DNA of 64,000 nt, from the NCBI GenBank assembly GCA_017423025.1, contig JAFPGC010000010.1, forward strand, positions 1 to 64,000, written 5' to 3'. This DNA is from Bacteroidales bacterium. GTDB lineage: Bacteria; Bacteroidota; Bacteroidia; Bacteroidales; UBA932. Shown here in pieces: positions 17,999 to 25,054 of the stretch (position 1 is the stretch's first letter; every line of letters starts with the position of its first letter). A model generated the notes under the pieces. It did no database searches and was not told the origin of the DNA. It was given only the letters and a program-made list of their open reading frames with translations. Position numbers and translations under genes: made by a program.

Positions 17999-20701
17999 TT
18001 ACTTTTCGTCGGAAATCATATGCACATCGCGCTGCGGGAACGGGATGGTGATGCCGTTCTCCTTCAGAATCTTGTAAATGAGTTCTTTACAACGATACAC
18101 ATATTCGATTTGCTCGGGAACCAGCACGTATTGTCTTACGGCTACATTCACGGAACTGTCTCCAAAATCGTCAAAGCGAATGTATATGCCGTAGGTAGGT
18201 TCAACGATGTCGCGGCCATACATATCTTTGGTCTTCATACTTTCCAGACCCTTTTCCAGCGCTTCCCTAACCTGCTGGAAATTGGTCCCGTACGCCACTC
18301 CCACCTTGACGATGGTGAGTTCGTAAGCATTGTTACGGGTTAGGTTGGTGAAGCTCTTTCCGAACAGCGAGGAGTTCAGGAAGGCCACCTGGGTACCGAA
18401 AAGCGTTTCCACCAGAGTGGTCTGGTAACTGATATCCGTCACTTTACCCCGCACGCCGTCGCACTCAATCCAGTCGCCTACCCTCAGGCGGCCGCCCATA
18501 AGCTGGATACCGTAAATGAAGTTGTTGAGGATATCCTTGAGGGCCAGACCGATACCGGCCGACAAACCACCCGCGATGAGTCCCAGCGATCCGGTAGGAA
18601 TCTTCAATTCGGCAACCACCACCACGGCATAAGTCATCCATACCAGGACCGTGATGATGCTGTTGCCCAAGGCCAGATTGATCTCATTGGCCCGGATGGT
18701 CGTGCGGTTATGCTTGCGCATAAAGGTGGTATAGCGGATAAACTGCCAGAGGGCATGGATGGCCCTGTTGAAATAGCGAAGGGCCAGGAACAGGAAGGTC
18801 AGGTAAATGATGCTCCTTCCGGAAATCCGGAGCGTTTCAAAACCATCCTTGTCCGTAAGCAGGACGAAGGGACGGCGGAAGATGGTTTCGTACAGGTCTT
18901 CAAAATCGAAGATGTCCAGTGCCATATGGAGGCAGATGGGCAGGGAAACCAGAAGCATGGTGGGAATGGCCACATCGCGGACAAAGTCGTAGAACCAGGT
19001 GGCACCGAAGAGCAGGGATTCGCGGTCTTCCCCTTTCACATAGGTGATGCGGTTGCGCAGGTTTTCTACCCGCTTGTCTAACCAGCGCTCCTTGTATTTG
19101 CCCATCAGGTCTGCAATGCAGAAAATCGAGAGCAGGGCCGCCAGCTGGAAGTACCACCACACCAGAATAAGCAGAGCTACGAAGGTGTAGCCTACGAACG
19201 AAGTGGCGAAGGCAAGGATATAAATGCCCAGTGAAATCCATCCCAGGATACTGTCAATGCGGGTTGCCTTCCCGCTTTCCCCGATACTGAAAAGCAATTG
19301 CCTCACCACGGCGAAAGCCAGGATGGGCGGGAATATGAAATTAATGAAGGAGTCCGGCACAAAACTGATGCGGCAGACAATGATGATGAGCGCAATGACA
19401 AAAGTCGGGATATACAAGCGGAGGCTGTGGTGAATCTGGTTAGGTTTCACACGCAGGAGCATGGATCCCGTAATGGCAATGAGCAGCCAGAGGAAGGTGT
19501 TGATAAGCTGTGCGCTCAATTGGATGTACTCGTTGCCCCGGACGCCAAAGCCCAGCACCAGGAAGTACAGGATGGTTCCCACCAGAACGGAGAACAGCGG
19601 CAGCTGCCTCAGGGGAAGGTGGTGTTTGATCTTTTCTATACGGCTCAGCAACAGCAGGATAAGGAAGACCAACACCCAGAAGATGACCAGGGCGATCAAC
19701 TGGATGGCGCTTATCAGCACCAGCATGGAATTGGCCCCTTTGCTGGAAAGGCCGGTGAACAGGTCTCCGTCCTCTTCTTCCCAGGAGTCTGTCGCCGGAG
19801 CCTCGGCCTGGGCGGCCAGGGAATCGGCCTGCTGGGGTTTGTCATCGGAGAATTCGGAGAAATCGTACTGTTCGTGGAGGTCTACCTTCACTCTGTCCCA
19901 ATAAAAACCGGGGTTCTTCAAAATGTTCAGGAACGAGGTCTGGCCATCTACGAAGACATATCTCTGAAGATCATTGTAGCGGGACAGGGCATAGTCATAA
20001 GCCTCCTGCATGCGCCAGTAAGCCGCTTGATAGTGCGTGCTGTCCGCCACCATCATTTCCCGGTTGTTGGCGTGGATCTTCAACAGCTCGGAGGCATACC
20101 GGATACAGGTGTCGCGGTAAATCTCCCCCTTCTCATCCAGGACAAAGGGCGAGGACAGGGAGTCTTTGATGGCTATGCGAATCACTTCCCTTTCCAGCTT
20201 GGACGTGATGTCAAAGATCTCCTGCTCCAGGGAATCATCATAGTGGTACAGCAGGCTGTCCGGCACAATCTCTATCTCGATTTCCGTCATCACCGGAGGG
20301 AGCCGGCGAAGGGCCTCAATGAGGCGGGCATAGCGGTCAATCTCGATATCCAGTTCTCTGACTACACGGTCGTAAGGCTTTCTGTCCTTGTTGAAATGCC
20401 GACAGGCCGATGTGACCTTGTTCAAGGCATAGGCCAGGTCAAAGGTCATATTCTGTTCCTGCGTATACAGAAGGATGGAAAGTTCGTTGGACGCCGTGAT
20501 GACTTCCACCATCCTCTTATGCTCACGCTCATAGCTTTTGTCGAACTGCTTCTGTTCCTCCGTACGCTGGGCATAGACCATCTTCAGTTCGGAAGAGAGG
20601 TCCTTGAGTACGTCACTCAAAGGCTGTCCATTCACCACCGACAGCAGCGGAATGGAAAAAACCAGGACGCCAAATACAATGGTCAGGAGTTTCCTTTTCA
20701 T
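17999..20701 (-). CDS. Large MscS-family mechanosensitive channel
   Basis: This 900-residue protein has a signal sequence, then a periplasmic coiled-coil-rich domain of about 290 residues, then about ten hydrophobic segments. The MscS core is at about 640-880, recognised by GLSAGIGLALKDILNNFIYG (the pore helix) and RVGDWIECDGVRGKVTDISY (the beta domain). Channels of this class open under hypo-osmotic membrane tension and release solutes. The size and the periplasmic domain are like MscK/YbdG-type proteins. It heads the minus-strand envelope run, with a -7-like box TATCTTTA at 20733-20726. Confidence 0.9.
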   Translation of the reverse strand: MKRKLLTIVFGVLVFSIPLLSVVNGQPLSDVLKDLSSELKMVYAQRTEEQKQFDKSYEREHKRMVEVITASNELSILLYTQEQNMTFDLAYALNKVTSACRHFNKDRKPYDRVVRELDIEIDRYARLIEALRRLPPVMTEIEIEIVPDSLLYHYDDSLEQEIFDITSKLEREVIRIAIKDSLSSPFVLDEKGEIYRDTCIRYASELLKIHANNREMMVADSTHYQAAYWRMQEAYDYALSRYNDLQRYVFVDGQTSFLNILKNPGFYWDRVKVDLHEQYDFSEFSDDKPQQADSLAAQAEAPATDSWEEEDGDLFTGLSSKGANSMLVLISAIQLIALVIFWVLVFLILLLLSRIEKIKHHLPLRQLPLFSVLVGTILYFLVLGFGVRGNEYIQLSAQLINTFLWLLIAITGSMLLRVKPNQIHHSLRLYIPTFVIALIIIVCRISFVPDSFINFIFPPILAFAVVRQLLFSIGESGKATRIDSILGWISLGIYILAFATSFVGYTFVALLILVWWYFQLAALLSIFCIADLMGKYKERWLDKRVENLRNRITYVKGEDRESLLFGATWFYDFVRDVAIPTMLLVSLPICLHMALDIFDFEDLYETIFRRPFVLLTDKDGFETLRISGRSIIYLTFLFLALRYFNRAIHALWQFIRYTTFMRKHNRTTIRANEINLALGNSIITVLVWMTYAVVVVAELKIPTGSLGLIAGGLSAGIGLALKDILNNFIYGIQLMGGRLRVGDWIECDGVRGKVTDISYQTTLVETLFGTQVAFLNSSLFGKSFTNLTRNNAYELTIVKVGVAYGTNFQQVREALEKGLESMKTKDMYGRDIVEPTYGIYIRFDDFGDSSVNVAVRQYVLVPEQIEYVYRCKELIYKILKENGITIPFPQRDVHMISDEK

Positions 20702-20725
20702 ATGAGATATCCTTACTAAAGCGTG

Positions 20726-20733
20726 TAAAGATA
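20726..20733 (-). promoter_or_regulatory. -7-like box of the MscS/lipid run
   Basis: TATCTTTA on the minus strand is one base away from TAnnTTTG and lies 24 nt before the MscS-type ATG. Confidence 0.45.
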
Positions 20734-20776
20734 CATATTTTTTAATAATTTTATAACTCCGGCCGGGGAAACCACC

Positions 20777-20808
20777 CTTGTCTTTCTTGTTAAATTATTG
20801 TAATTTTG
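20777..20808 (+). promoter_or_regulatory. Promoter of the aquaporin gene
   Basis: CTTG (20777-20780), 20 nt, then the -7 box TAATTTTG (20801-20808). The leader is about 25 nt. Confidence 0.55.
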
Positions 20809-20835
20809 AAAAATGAAACCTTAAAACCTACGATT

Positions 20836-21501
20836 ATGAAAAAGTACTTTGCAGAATGTGTGGGTACCTTCGTGCTCACGTTCCTGGGTTGCGGAACCGC
20901 GATGTTCCTGGGTTGCGACACGCCCGCAGGCGTGGTAGGAACGGCCATCGCCTTCGGCCTGGCTGTCGTTGCCATGGCTTACACCATCGGCGGAATCAGC
21001 GGATGCCACATCAATCCGGCAATTACCCTGGGCGTCGCTCTAAGCGGCCGCATGAGCTGGAAGGAAGCCTGCGGTTACTGGGTGGGACAGGTTGTCGGCG
21101 GTATTCTTGCCGGCGCCGTCCTGCTGATGGTGGCCAATGTGGTGGCCGCTCCGGATCTCACCGGTGGCCTGGGTTCCAACGGCGTTGCCAATGCCGGTGG
21201 CGTTGGAGGAGCCTTCCTGGTGGAAGTGATTGCCACCTTCCTCTTTGTTCTGGTTGTACTGGGCACTACGGATGCCAAAGTCGGCGCCGGTAACTTCGCC
21301 GGTCTGGCCATCGGCCTCAGCCTCATCCTCATCCATCTGGTGTGCATCAACCTTACCGGAACCTCCGTCAACCCAGCCCGCTCCATCGGCCCCGCCCTTT
21401 TCGCCGGCGGACAGGCTCTCAAGGACGTATGGGTGTTCATCGCAGCCCCTCTGGTGGGCGGCGCACTCAGTGCTTTTGTCTGGAAAGGAATGACTAAATA
21501 G
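20836..21501 (+). CDS. aqpZ: Aquaporin Z-type water channel
   Basis: This 221-residue protein has six transmembrane helices and both half-helix signatures, HINPAITLG (about residue 62) and SVNPARSIGPA (about 186). The Arg after the second NPA and the Cys-rich LGCGTAMFLGC in helix 1 fit the water-selective AqpZ group. I chose the ATG at 20836; an in-frame TTG at 20806 overlaps the -7 box and is unlikely. It is probably monocistronic. An osmotic role fits its position beside the divergent mechanosensitive channel. Confidence 0.93.
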   Translation: MKKYFAECVGTFVLTFLGCGTAMFLGCDTPAGVVGTAIAFGLAVVAMAYTIGGISGCHINPAITLGVALSGRMSWKEACGYWVGQVVGGILAGAVLLMVANVVAAPDLTGGLGSNGVANAGGVGGAFLVEVIATFLFVLVVLGTTDAKVGAGNFAGLAIGLSLILIHLVCINLTGTSVNPARSIGPALFAGGQALKDVWVFIAAPLVGGALSAFVWKGMTK

Positions 21502-21517
21502 ATCCAACCGTTTTATT

Positions 21518-21622
21518 ATGTAAAAATTACTCGTCACTCTCGCCGTTTTCTGCCTGCTGGGCAGTGCGGCCAGCGCCCAGAACATTCTCAGAAATCTGGG
21601 CCAGCGTGCTAAAAACGCCGCG
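21518..21622 (+). pseudogene. Remnant of a small exported protein gene
   Basis: Starting at ATG 21518, codon 2 is TAA. Read past it, the frame gives KLLVTLAVFCLLGSAASAQN, a near-perfect signal peptide with its cleavage site, then ILRNLGQRAKNAA before similarity fades. One base (AAA to TAA) is enough to explain the early stop. The beginning resembles the DUF4923 protein at 36.0-36.6 kb (signal peptide, then a SILDKLGSLG-type segment). It is probably a decayed, truncated paralogue. It lies 16 bp after the aquaporin gene. Confidence 0.6.
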
Positions 21623-21649
21623 TGGATTTGTGAAAAAGTAATGTGGTTA

Positions 21650-21682
21650 TTTTGCACGTTTAATAATTGTTTCATATCTTTA
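21650..21682 (+). promoter_or_regulatory. Promoter of the cytidylate kinase-like gene
   Basis: TTTG (21650-21653) is followed after about 21 nt by TATCTTTA (21675-21682). It lies downstream of the remnant gene. Confidence 0.5.
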
Positions 21683-21699
21683 CCGAAAATTGGAGCATT

Positions 21700-22344
21700 A
21701 TGAAACTGAACGATCCTTTTGTCATTACTATCAGCCGTGAAGTGGGTTCCGGAGGCGGTTCCGTGGGCCGGAAGCTGGCAGAGAAACTCAATGTCAACTA
21801 CATCAACAAGCAGCTCATCCAGGCTCTGGAAGAAAGATTCAACCTGACAAGCAGTGGCATCGAGCATCTGAAGAATAAAAAGAAGCACTGGTTCACCGAT
21901 CTGTTCGAACAGGTTGCACCCGCACCCAAAGCCACCATTAAGGTGGGAGGGTATACCTTCAACCGTGAATTCCAGGAAGCCGTAACCGTAGAGGACATCT
22001 ACGAGGCCGAAAAGGAAATCCTCAACGCCATTGCCGACGAGGGTTCCTGCATCATCACCGGCCGCTCCGCTTTCTTCGTGCTGAAAGACCGCCCCAATAA
22101 GGTAGACATCTTCATCACTGCATCCAAGGAGGCCCGCATCGAGCGAATCATGGCCAAGCAGGAAAAGACAAAGGAAGAGGCCGTCAAGCTCATCGAAACC
22201 ATTGACAATGGCCGTGACAACTATGTTAAGCGCTACACCGGTCTCAGCCGTTACGACATGCGCAACTACGACCTCATCCTGGACATGGACTACCTCACCG
22301 AGGACGAAGCCGTAGAAAAGATCCTTACCTTCATCGGCAAGTAA
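21700..22344 (+). CDS. Cytidylate kinase-like family protein
   Basis: This 214-residue protein has a P-loop-like start ITISREVGSGGGSVGRKLAE, typical of the cytidylate-kinase-like family (PF13189) and not of true Cmk. It contains the conserved ITGRSAFFVL and a lid region with basic residues (RIERIMAKQ and KRYTGLSRYDM). The substrate of this family is uncertain; a nucleoside monophosphate kinase role is likely. I chose the ATG at 21700 because the upstream in-frame ATG at 21667 lies before the promoter box. It is monocistronic and followed by a terminator. Confidence 0.87.
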   Translation: MKLNDPFVITISREVGSGGGSVGRKLAEKLNVNYINKQLIQALEERFNLTSSGIEHLKNKKKHWFTDLFEQVAPAPKATIKVGGYTFNREFQEAVTVEDIYEAEKEILNAIADEGSCIITGRSAFFVLKDRPNKVDIFITASKEARIERIMAKQEKTKEEAVKLIETIDNGRDNYVKRYTGLSRYDMRNYDLILDMDYLTEDEAVEKILTFIGK

Positions 22345-22365
22345 TCCCGGTACCTATATACTTAT

Positions 22366-22400
22366 AAAGGCTGACCCTGTTTGGGGCCAGCCTTTTGTTT
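22366..22400. terminator. Bidirectional terminator
   Basis: AAAGGCTG pairs with CAGCCTTT around a partly paired loop and is followed by TGTTT. It separates converging genes. Confidence 0.8.
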
Positions 22401-22415
22401 GCATTGGCAGAGGGG

Positions 22416-24257
22416 TTAATCGCCGGTGGGGGCGTAATAGAAGACTCGCAGCATATATACAGTGATCTTGCTGCCGCTCTCTATCCGGAAACCGTTGTAC
22501 GCTCCTTCCGAGAAGTCATACTCGTAGTAATCCTCGCTGCTGGACCAGTATTTTTTCTCCGGGGTTGCAATCACCGTTGACGTCCCTGCAGGAGAAAGGC
22601 CATAGACGGTTAACGTGTTGGTCTTGGTGTTGGACAGTTTGATGCCGATCTTTGCAATCTCTCCGGAATGCTGGAAGGAGGATTCCGTCTTGGTCTGCAG
22701 GGTCCAGGGTGTCGCATTGTCCTTTGAGAAGAGCTGGCCCCAGTCCGTGTTCAGGTTGGAGACGTCAAAGTACCAGGGATTGAAGGTTTCCCCTATCTCG
22801 GTTACCCGCCAAAGGACATCGCTGAGTTTTGTCAGTTCGGGGTGGGCGGAATAGGAAGAGACGTTGGGCCATTCAAAGGTAATGGGAACATTCACATACA
22901 GGGTCTTACTGTCGTAGCCGAAACGGACGGGGCCACTTTCGGCATCGGGAATGGCCTTTACATATAAATCGTACTCATCGGCAGCGAGTCCGCCGGCCAC
23001 TTCCACATAAAACATTCCGTCCATTTCGCCCGTTCCGGCAACCGGCGTCAAAGACACCTTATCATAAATGATGTCCTCGCCGGCATCATAATCGTAGCCA
23101 TCCCGGCGCTGATAGTAGCACTTGTAGCCGGCGACATGCTCTCCGGCTGGCCAGGCGGCCATAAACCCGTCCCGAGGCTTGGGAACAACATACATTATGG
23201 CTTCGGGATTATTGGCCTGCGCCGGCAACAAAGCCACGGAGAACTTTGTCAGGCCGCCGTCCTTGAAGCTCAAACTGCGACTGAGCTCCTTCAGGTCTAC
23301 TTCCTTGGAAAGAACGACTTCGGAGCCGCCACGGTCCACCGTACAGAGCAGGCCGAACCAGTCGTTGATCTGTCCGGGCAGGCAGCGGAGATAAATCTTG
23401 GCCTTCCCCTCGGCATCGGCAACGATGGAAAGAGCCGGATCGGAAGAGGTGGAGAAACGGATTTCGTGCTCAATGGTTCCTATCACCTCGGTGGAGGCTA
23501 ATTTGACGTATTCCTGCAGGTCCGGATAATAGGCAATGCAGCTTTCCATGTTCATTCCGGGCAAGAACGTGTCTCCGGTAAACCAGGAACCGCTCTTGAT
23601 GACATCCCCTTCCTTCAGACCGGATAAGGTGATTTCTACGATGGTCCCCAGGCGAGCGAAATTGAAAGAGATATTGCTCGGGCGCGTGGCGGACGGATTG
23701 GTGGTCTTGGAAACCAGCAGGTCATCCTGCGTGGAGAAGCCCGACACATAGATCCGCTGGTCCAAAGGCATCATAAACGGGATGTATTCGCCATTGTCAT
23801 CTTTCGATGTATAGACCATATAATTGGGCATGGTGGTGGCCAGATAGGTGTAGGAGAAGGTATAGGTCGCCTTCTGCTCGGCCGACAGTGCAGAATAAGT
23901 GCTCTCCCAATAGTATGGATCAAACGAAGCTGTGAATACTGCGGTCTCTCCCCCGGCGGTCAGCGGATCGGAAGACACCCAGCCGGAGTAGTCATCGTAA
24001 TTATCCAGTGCCGGATCGCTCGAAATGGCCACAACATGCTCGCGGATGGCGATGACGTCGCCAATCTCCCATGCAATGTGGTATTTACCTTCTCCATCAG
24101 AGGAGAAGAGGGTCTTGGTTGCTTCGTCACCGAAGCTGGCGTGAATGGTCACCGTATGCCTGGCCGGAGCGGCGGTGTCGGAAATCGGTTCTGTCTCCAT
24201 TTCCTTCTGGCAGGAGAAAAGCACAAGCGCAAGGGCCGGAATCAGATACTTTTTCAT
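22416..24257 (-). CDS. Fimbrillin-like surface lipoprotein
   Basis: This 613-residue protein has a lipobox FSCQ (Cys about 16). An N-terminal domain with the fimbrillin-family pattern follows: a conserved TKT after the first strand, then IAWEIGDVIAI, and later FNFARLGTIVEITL. The C-terminal part (about 360-600) is a set of Ig-like or fibronectin-like strands with no motif I recognise. Such proteins are surface adhesins or stalk components, and some polymerise as fimbriae. Its ATG overlaps the stop of a 51-residue gene (TGATG), so the two are coupled. Confidence 0.75.
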   Translation of the reverse strand: MKKYLIPALALVLFSCQKEMETEPISDTAAPARHTVTIHASFGDEATKTLFSSDGEGKYHIAWEIGDVIAIREHVVAISSDPALDNYDDYSGWVSSDPLTAGGETAVFTASFDPYYWESTYSALSAEQKATYTFSYTYLATTMPNYMVYTSKDDNGEYIPFMMPLDQRIYVSGFSTQDDLLVSKTTNPSATRPSNISFNFARLGTIVEITLSGLKEGDVIKSGSWFTGDTFLPGMNMESCIAYYPDLQEYVKLASTEVIGTIEHEIRFSTSSDPALSIVADAEGKAKIYLRCLPGQINDWFGLLCTVDRGGSEVVLSKEVDLKELSRSLSFKDGGLTKFSVALLPAQANNPEAIMYVVPKPRDGFMAAWPAGEHVAGYKCYYQRRDGYDYDAGEDIIYDKVSLTPVAGTGEMDGMFYVEVAGGLAADEYDLYVKAIPDAESGPVRFGYDSKTLYVNVPITFEWPNVSSYSAHPELTKLSDVLWRVTEIGETFNPWYFDVSNLNTDWGQLFSKDNATPWTLQTKTESSFQHSGEIAKIGIKLSNTKTNTLTVYGLSPAGTSTVIATPEKKYWSSSEDYYEYDFSEGAYNGFRIESGSKITVYMLRVFYYAPTGD

Positions 24258-24412
24258 CAGAAGGACCCTCCATCGACTATAGCTTCATCTTCAAACACAC
24301 CGGACAATCCGGGATCGCCGTAATTAAGGGTAAACTGGCTTCCGCAAAGGATGTTGGCCGGAACAAGCGGGATGATCTCCACGCTGGGCGAAACATAGGT
24401 GATTTTTTTCAT
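24257..24412 (-). CDS. 51-aa conserved-type small protein, coupled to the fimbrillin-like gene
   Basis: The frame starts at ATG 24412 (another ATG lies directly before it at 24415) and encodes MKKITYVSPSVEIIPLVPAN followed by ILCGSQFTLNYGDPGLSG and an acidic end ...DGGSF. The stop TGA shares its A with the ATG of the lipoprotein gene. Small proteins starting MKK-Y-x-P-x-[VA]-E-V are, as I recall, often found before surface-lipoprotein genes in Bacteroidales. It has no signal peptide. Its function is unknown; the context suggests a regulatory, assembly or leader-peptide role. Confidence 0.72.
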   Translation of the reverse strand: MKKITYVSPSVEIIPLVPANILCGSQFTLNYGDPGLSGVFEDEAIVDGGSF

Positions 24413-24748
24413 CATATCTTAAATAATCGGTTTTTCACAGTGCAAATTTCCCGATTATTATGCAAATATGAGTAATGAAAATTCAGTATTTTCTACGTTC
24501 TCTCCCACTAAATCTCACAATTTCGCCGGAATTCAGGATAAAATCTTCCTTTCGACTCTCGTCCCCTCTGCACCATTTGTCCAAAAGGAAAAATAGCTCT
24601 GTGACCACACAATAGCCGGCTTCTGCCGGCAGCCCCTTCCCCGAGGGAAGGGGTTTGGGGATGGGGTAACGTGGGGCCGCAGGCAAGGGGACGAGTGATC
24701 TCGTCCCGGACTAACGAAAAAGGCCGCCGTAAGGCAGCCTTTTAAGTG
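24413..24748. other. 336-bp intergenic region with hairpins
   Basis: It holds the promoter side of the small-protein gene, with a 9-bp inverted repeat (AATAATCGG 24422-24430 and CCGATTATT 24451-24459). A GCCGGC-ttct-GCCGGC hairpin lies at 24615-24630, a CCCCTTCCC/GGGAAGGGG hairpin at 24633-24653 and a GGGACGAG/CTCGTCCC hairpin at 24688-24707. The tRNA terminator lies at 24717-24744. I see no convincing coding frame. The CTTCCC-GAGGGAAG motif recurs at 32105-32118. Confidence 0.6.
24717..24744 (-). terminator. Terminator of tRNA-Ser
   Basis: On the minus strand AAAGGCTGCC pairs with GGCGGCCTTT (one wobble) over TTAC and is followed by TTTT. Confidence 0.8.
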
Positions 24749-24837
24749 CGGAGGGGACGAGATTCGAACTCGTGGTACAGAATAACCCGTACGGCAGTTT
24801 AGCAAACTGCTGGTTTCAGCCACTCACCCACCCCTCC
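24749..24837 (-). tRNA. tRNA-Ser (anticodon GCU)
   Basis: The 89-nt minus-strand sequence folds as a class II tRNA. The acceptor stem is GGAGGGG/CCCCTCC with discriminator G, the anticodon arm GCAGT-TTGCTAA-ACTGC gives anticodon GCT, there is a long variable arm, and the T loop is GTTCGAATC. The CCA end is not encoded. A minus-strand -7 box and a terminator frame it as a single-gene unit. Confidence 0.95.
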
Positions 24838-24879
24838 GGGAATGATGTTCCTGAAACTCCCGCCAATCAAGCGGGACTG

Positions 24880-24909
24880 CAAAGATACATATTTTTGTTG
24901 AGTTCGCAA
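24880..24909 (-). promoter_or_regulatory. Promoter of tRNA-Ser
   Basis: On the minus strand TTGC (24909-24906), 18 nt, then TATCTTTG (24887-24880), about 42 nt before the mature tRNA 5' end. Confidence 0.65.
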
Positions 24910-24971
24910 GAGGGAAATGGAATTTTATAGAGAAATAGTTCTCGGAAAGATGGTAAATCAGAAAAAAATCG

Positions 24972-24979
24972 TAAATTTG
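24972..24979 (+). promoter_or_regulatory. -7 box of secDF
   Basis: TAAATTTG lies 75 nt before the ATG. The -33 element is not clear. Confidence 0.55.
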
Positions 24980-25054
24980 CAACCTATTTTGCCGTAGTGT
25001 CTATTGACGCCGGTAAAAGAACCGAAAATATAGTTAAATCAAAACAATAAAAAC

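Noticed and set aside
20806..20835. Ten extra N-terminal residues of the aquaporin
   Set aside because: They would start with TTG inside the -7 box. The ATG at 20836 gives a normal AqpZ start.
24422..24459. Invertible promoter (phase switch) before the small-protein gene
   Set aside because: The inverted repeat is only 9 bp, the enclosed 20 bp are too short for known invertons, and no recombinase gene is adjacent.
24688..24837. Possible integration (att) duplication of the tRNA-Ser 3' end
   Set aside because: Only about 10 bp (AGGGGACGAG) are shared between the tRNA end and the hairpin at 24688-24707, no integrase is nearby and no island lies between them.
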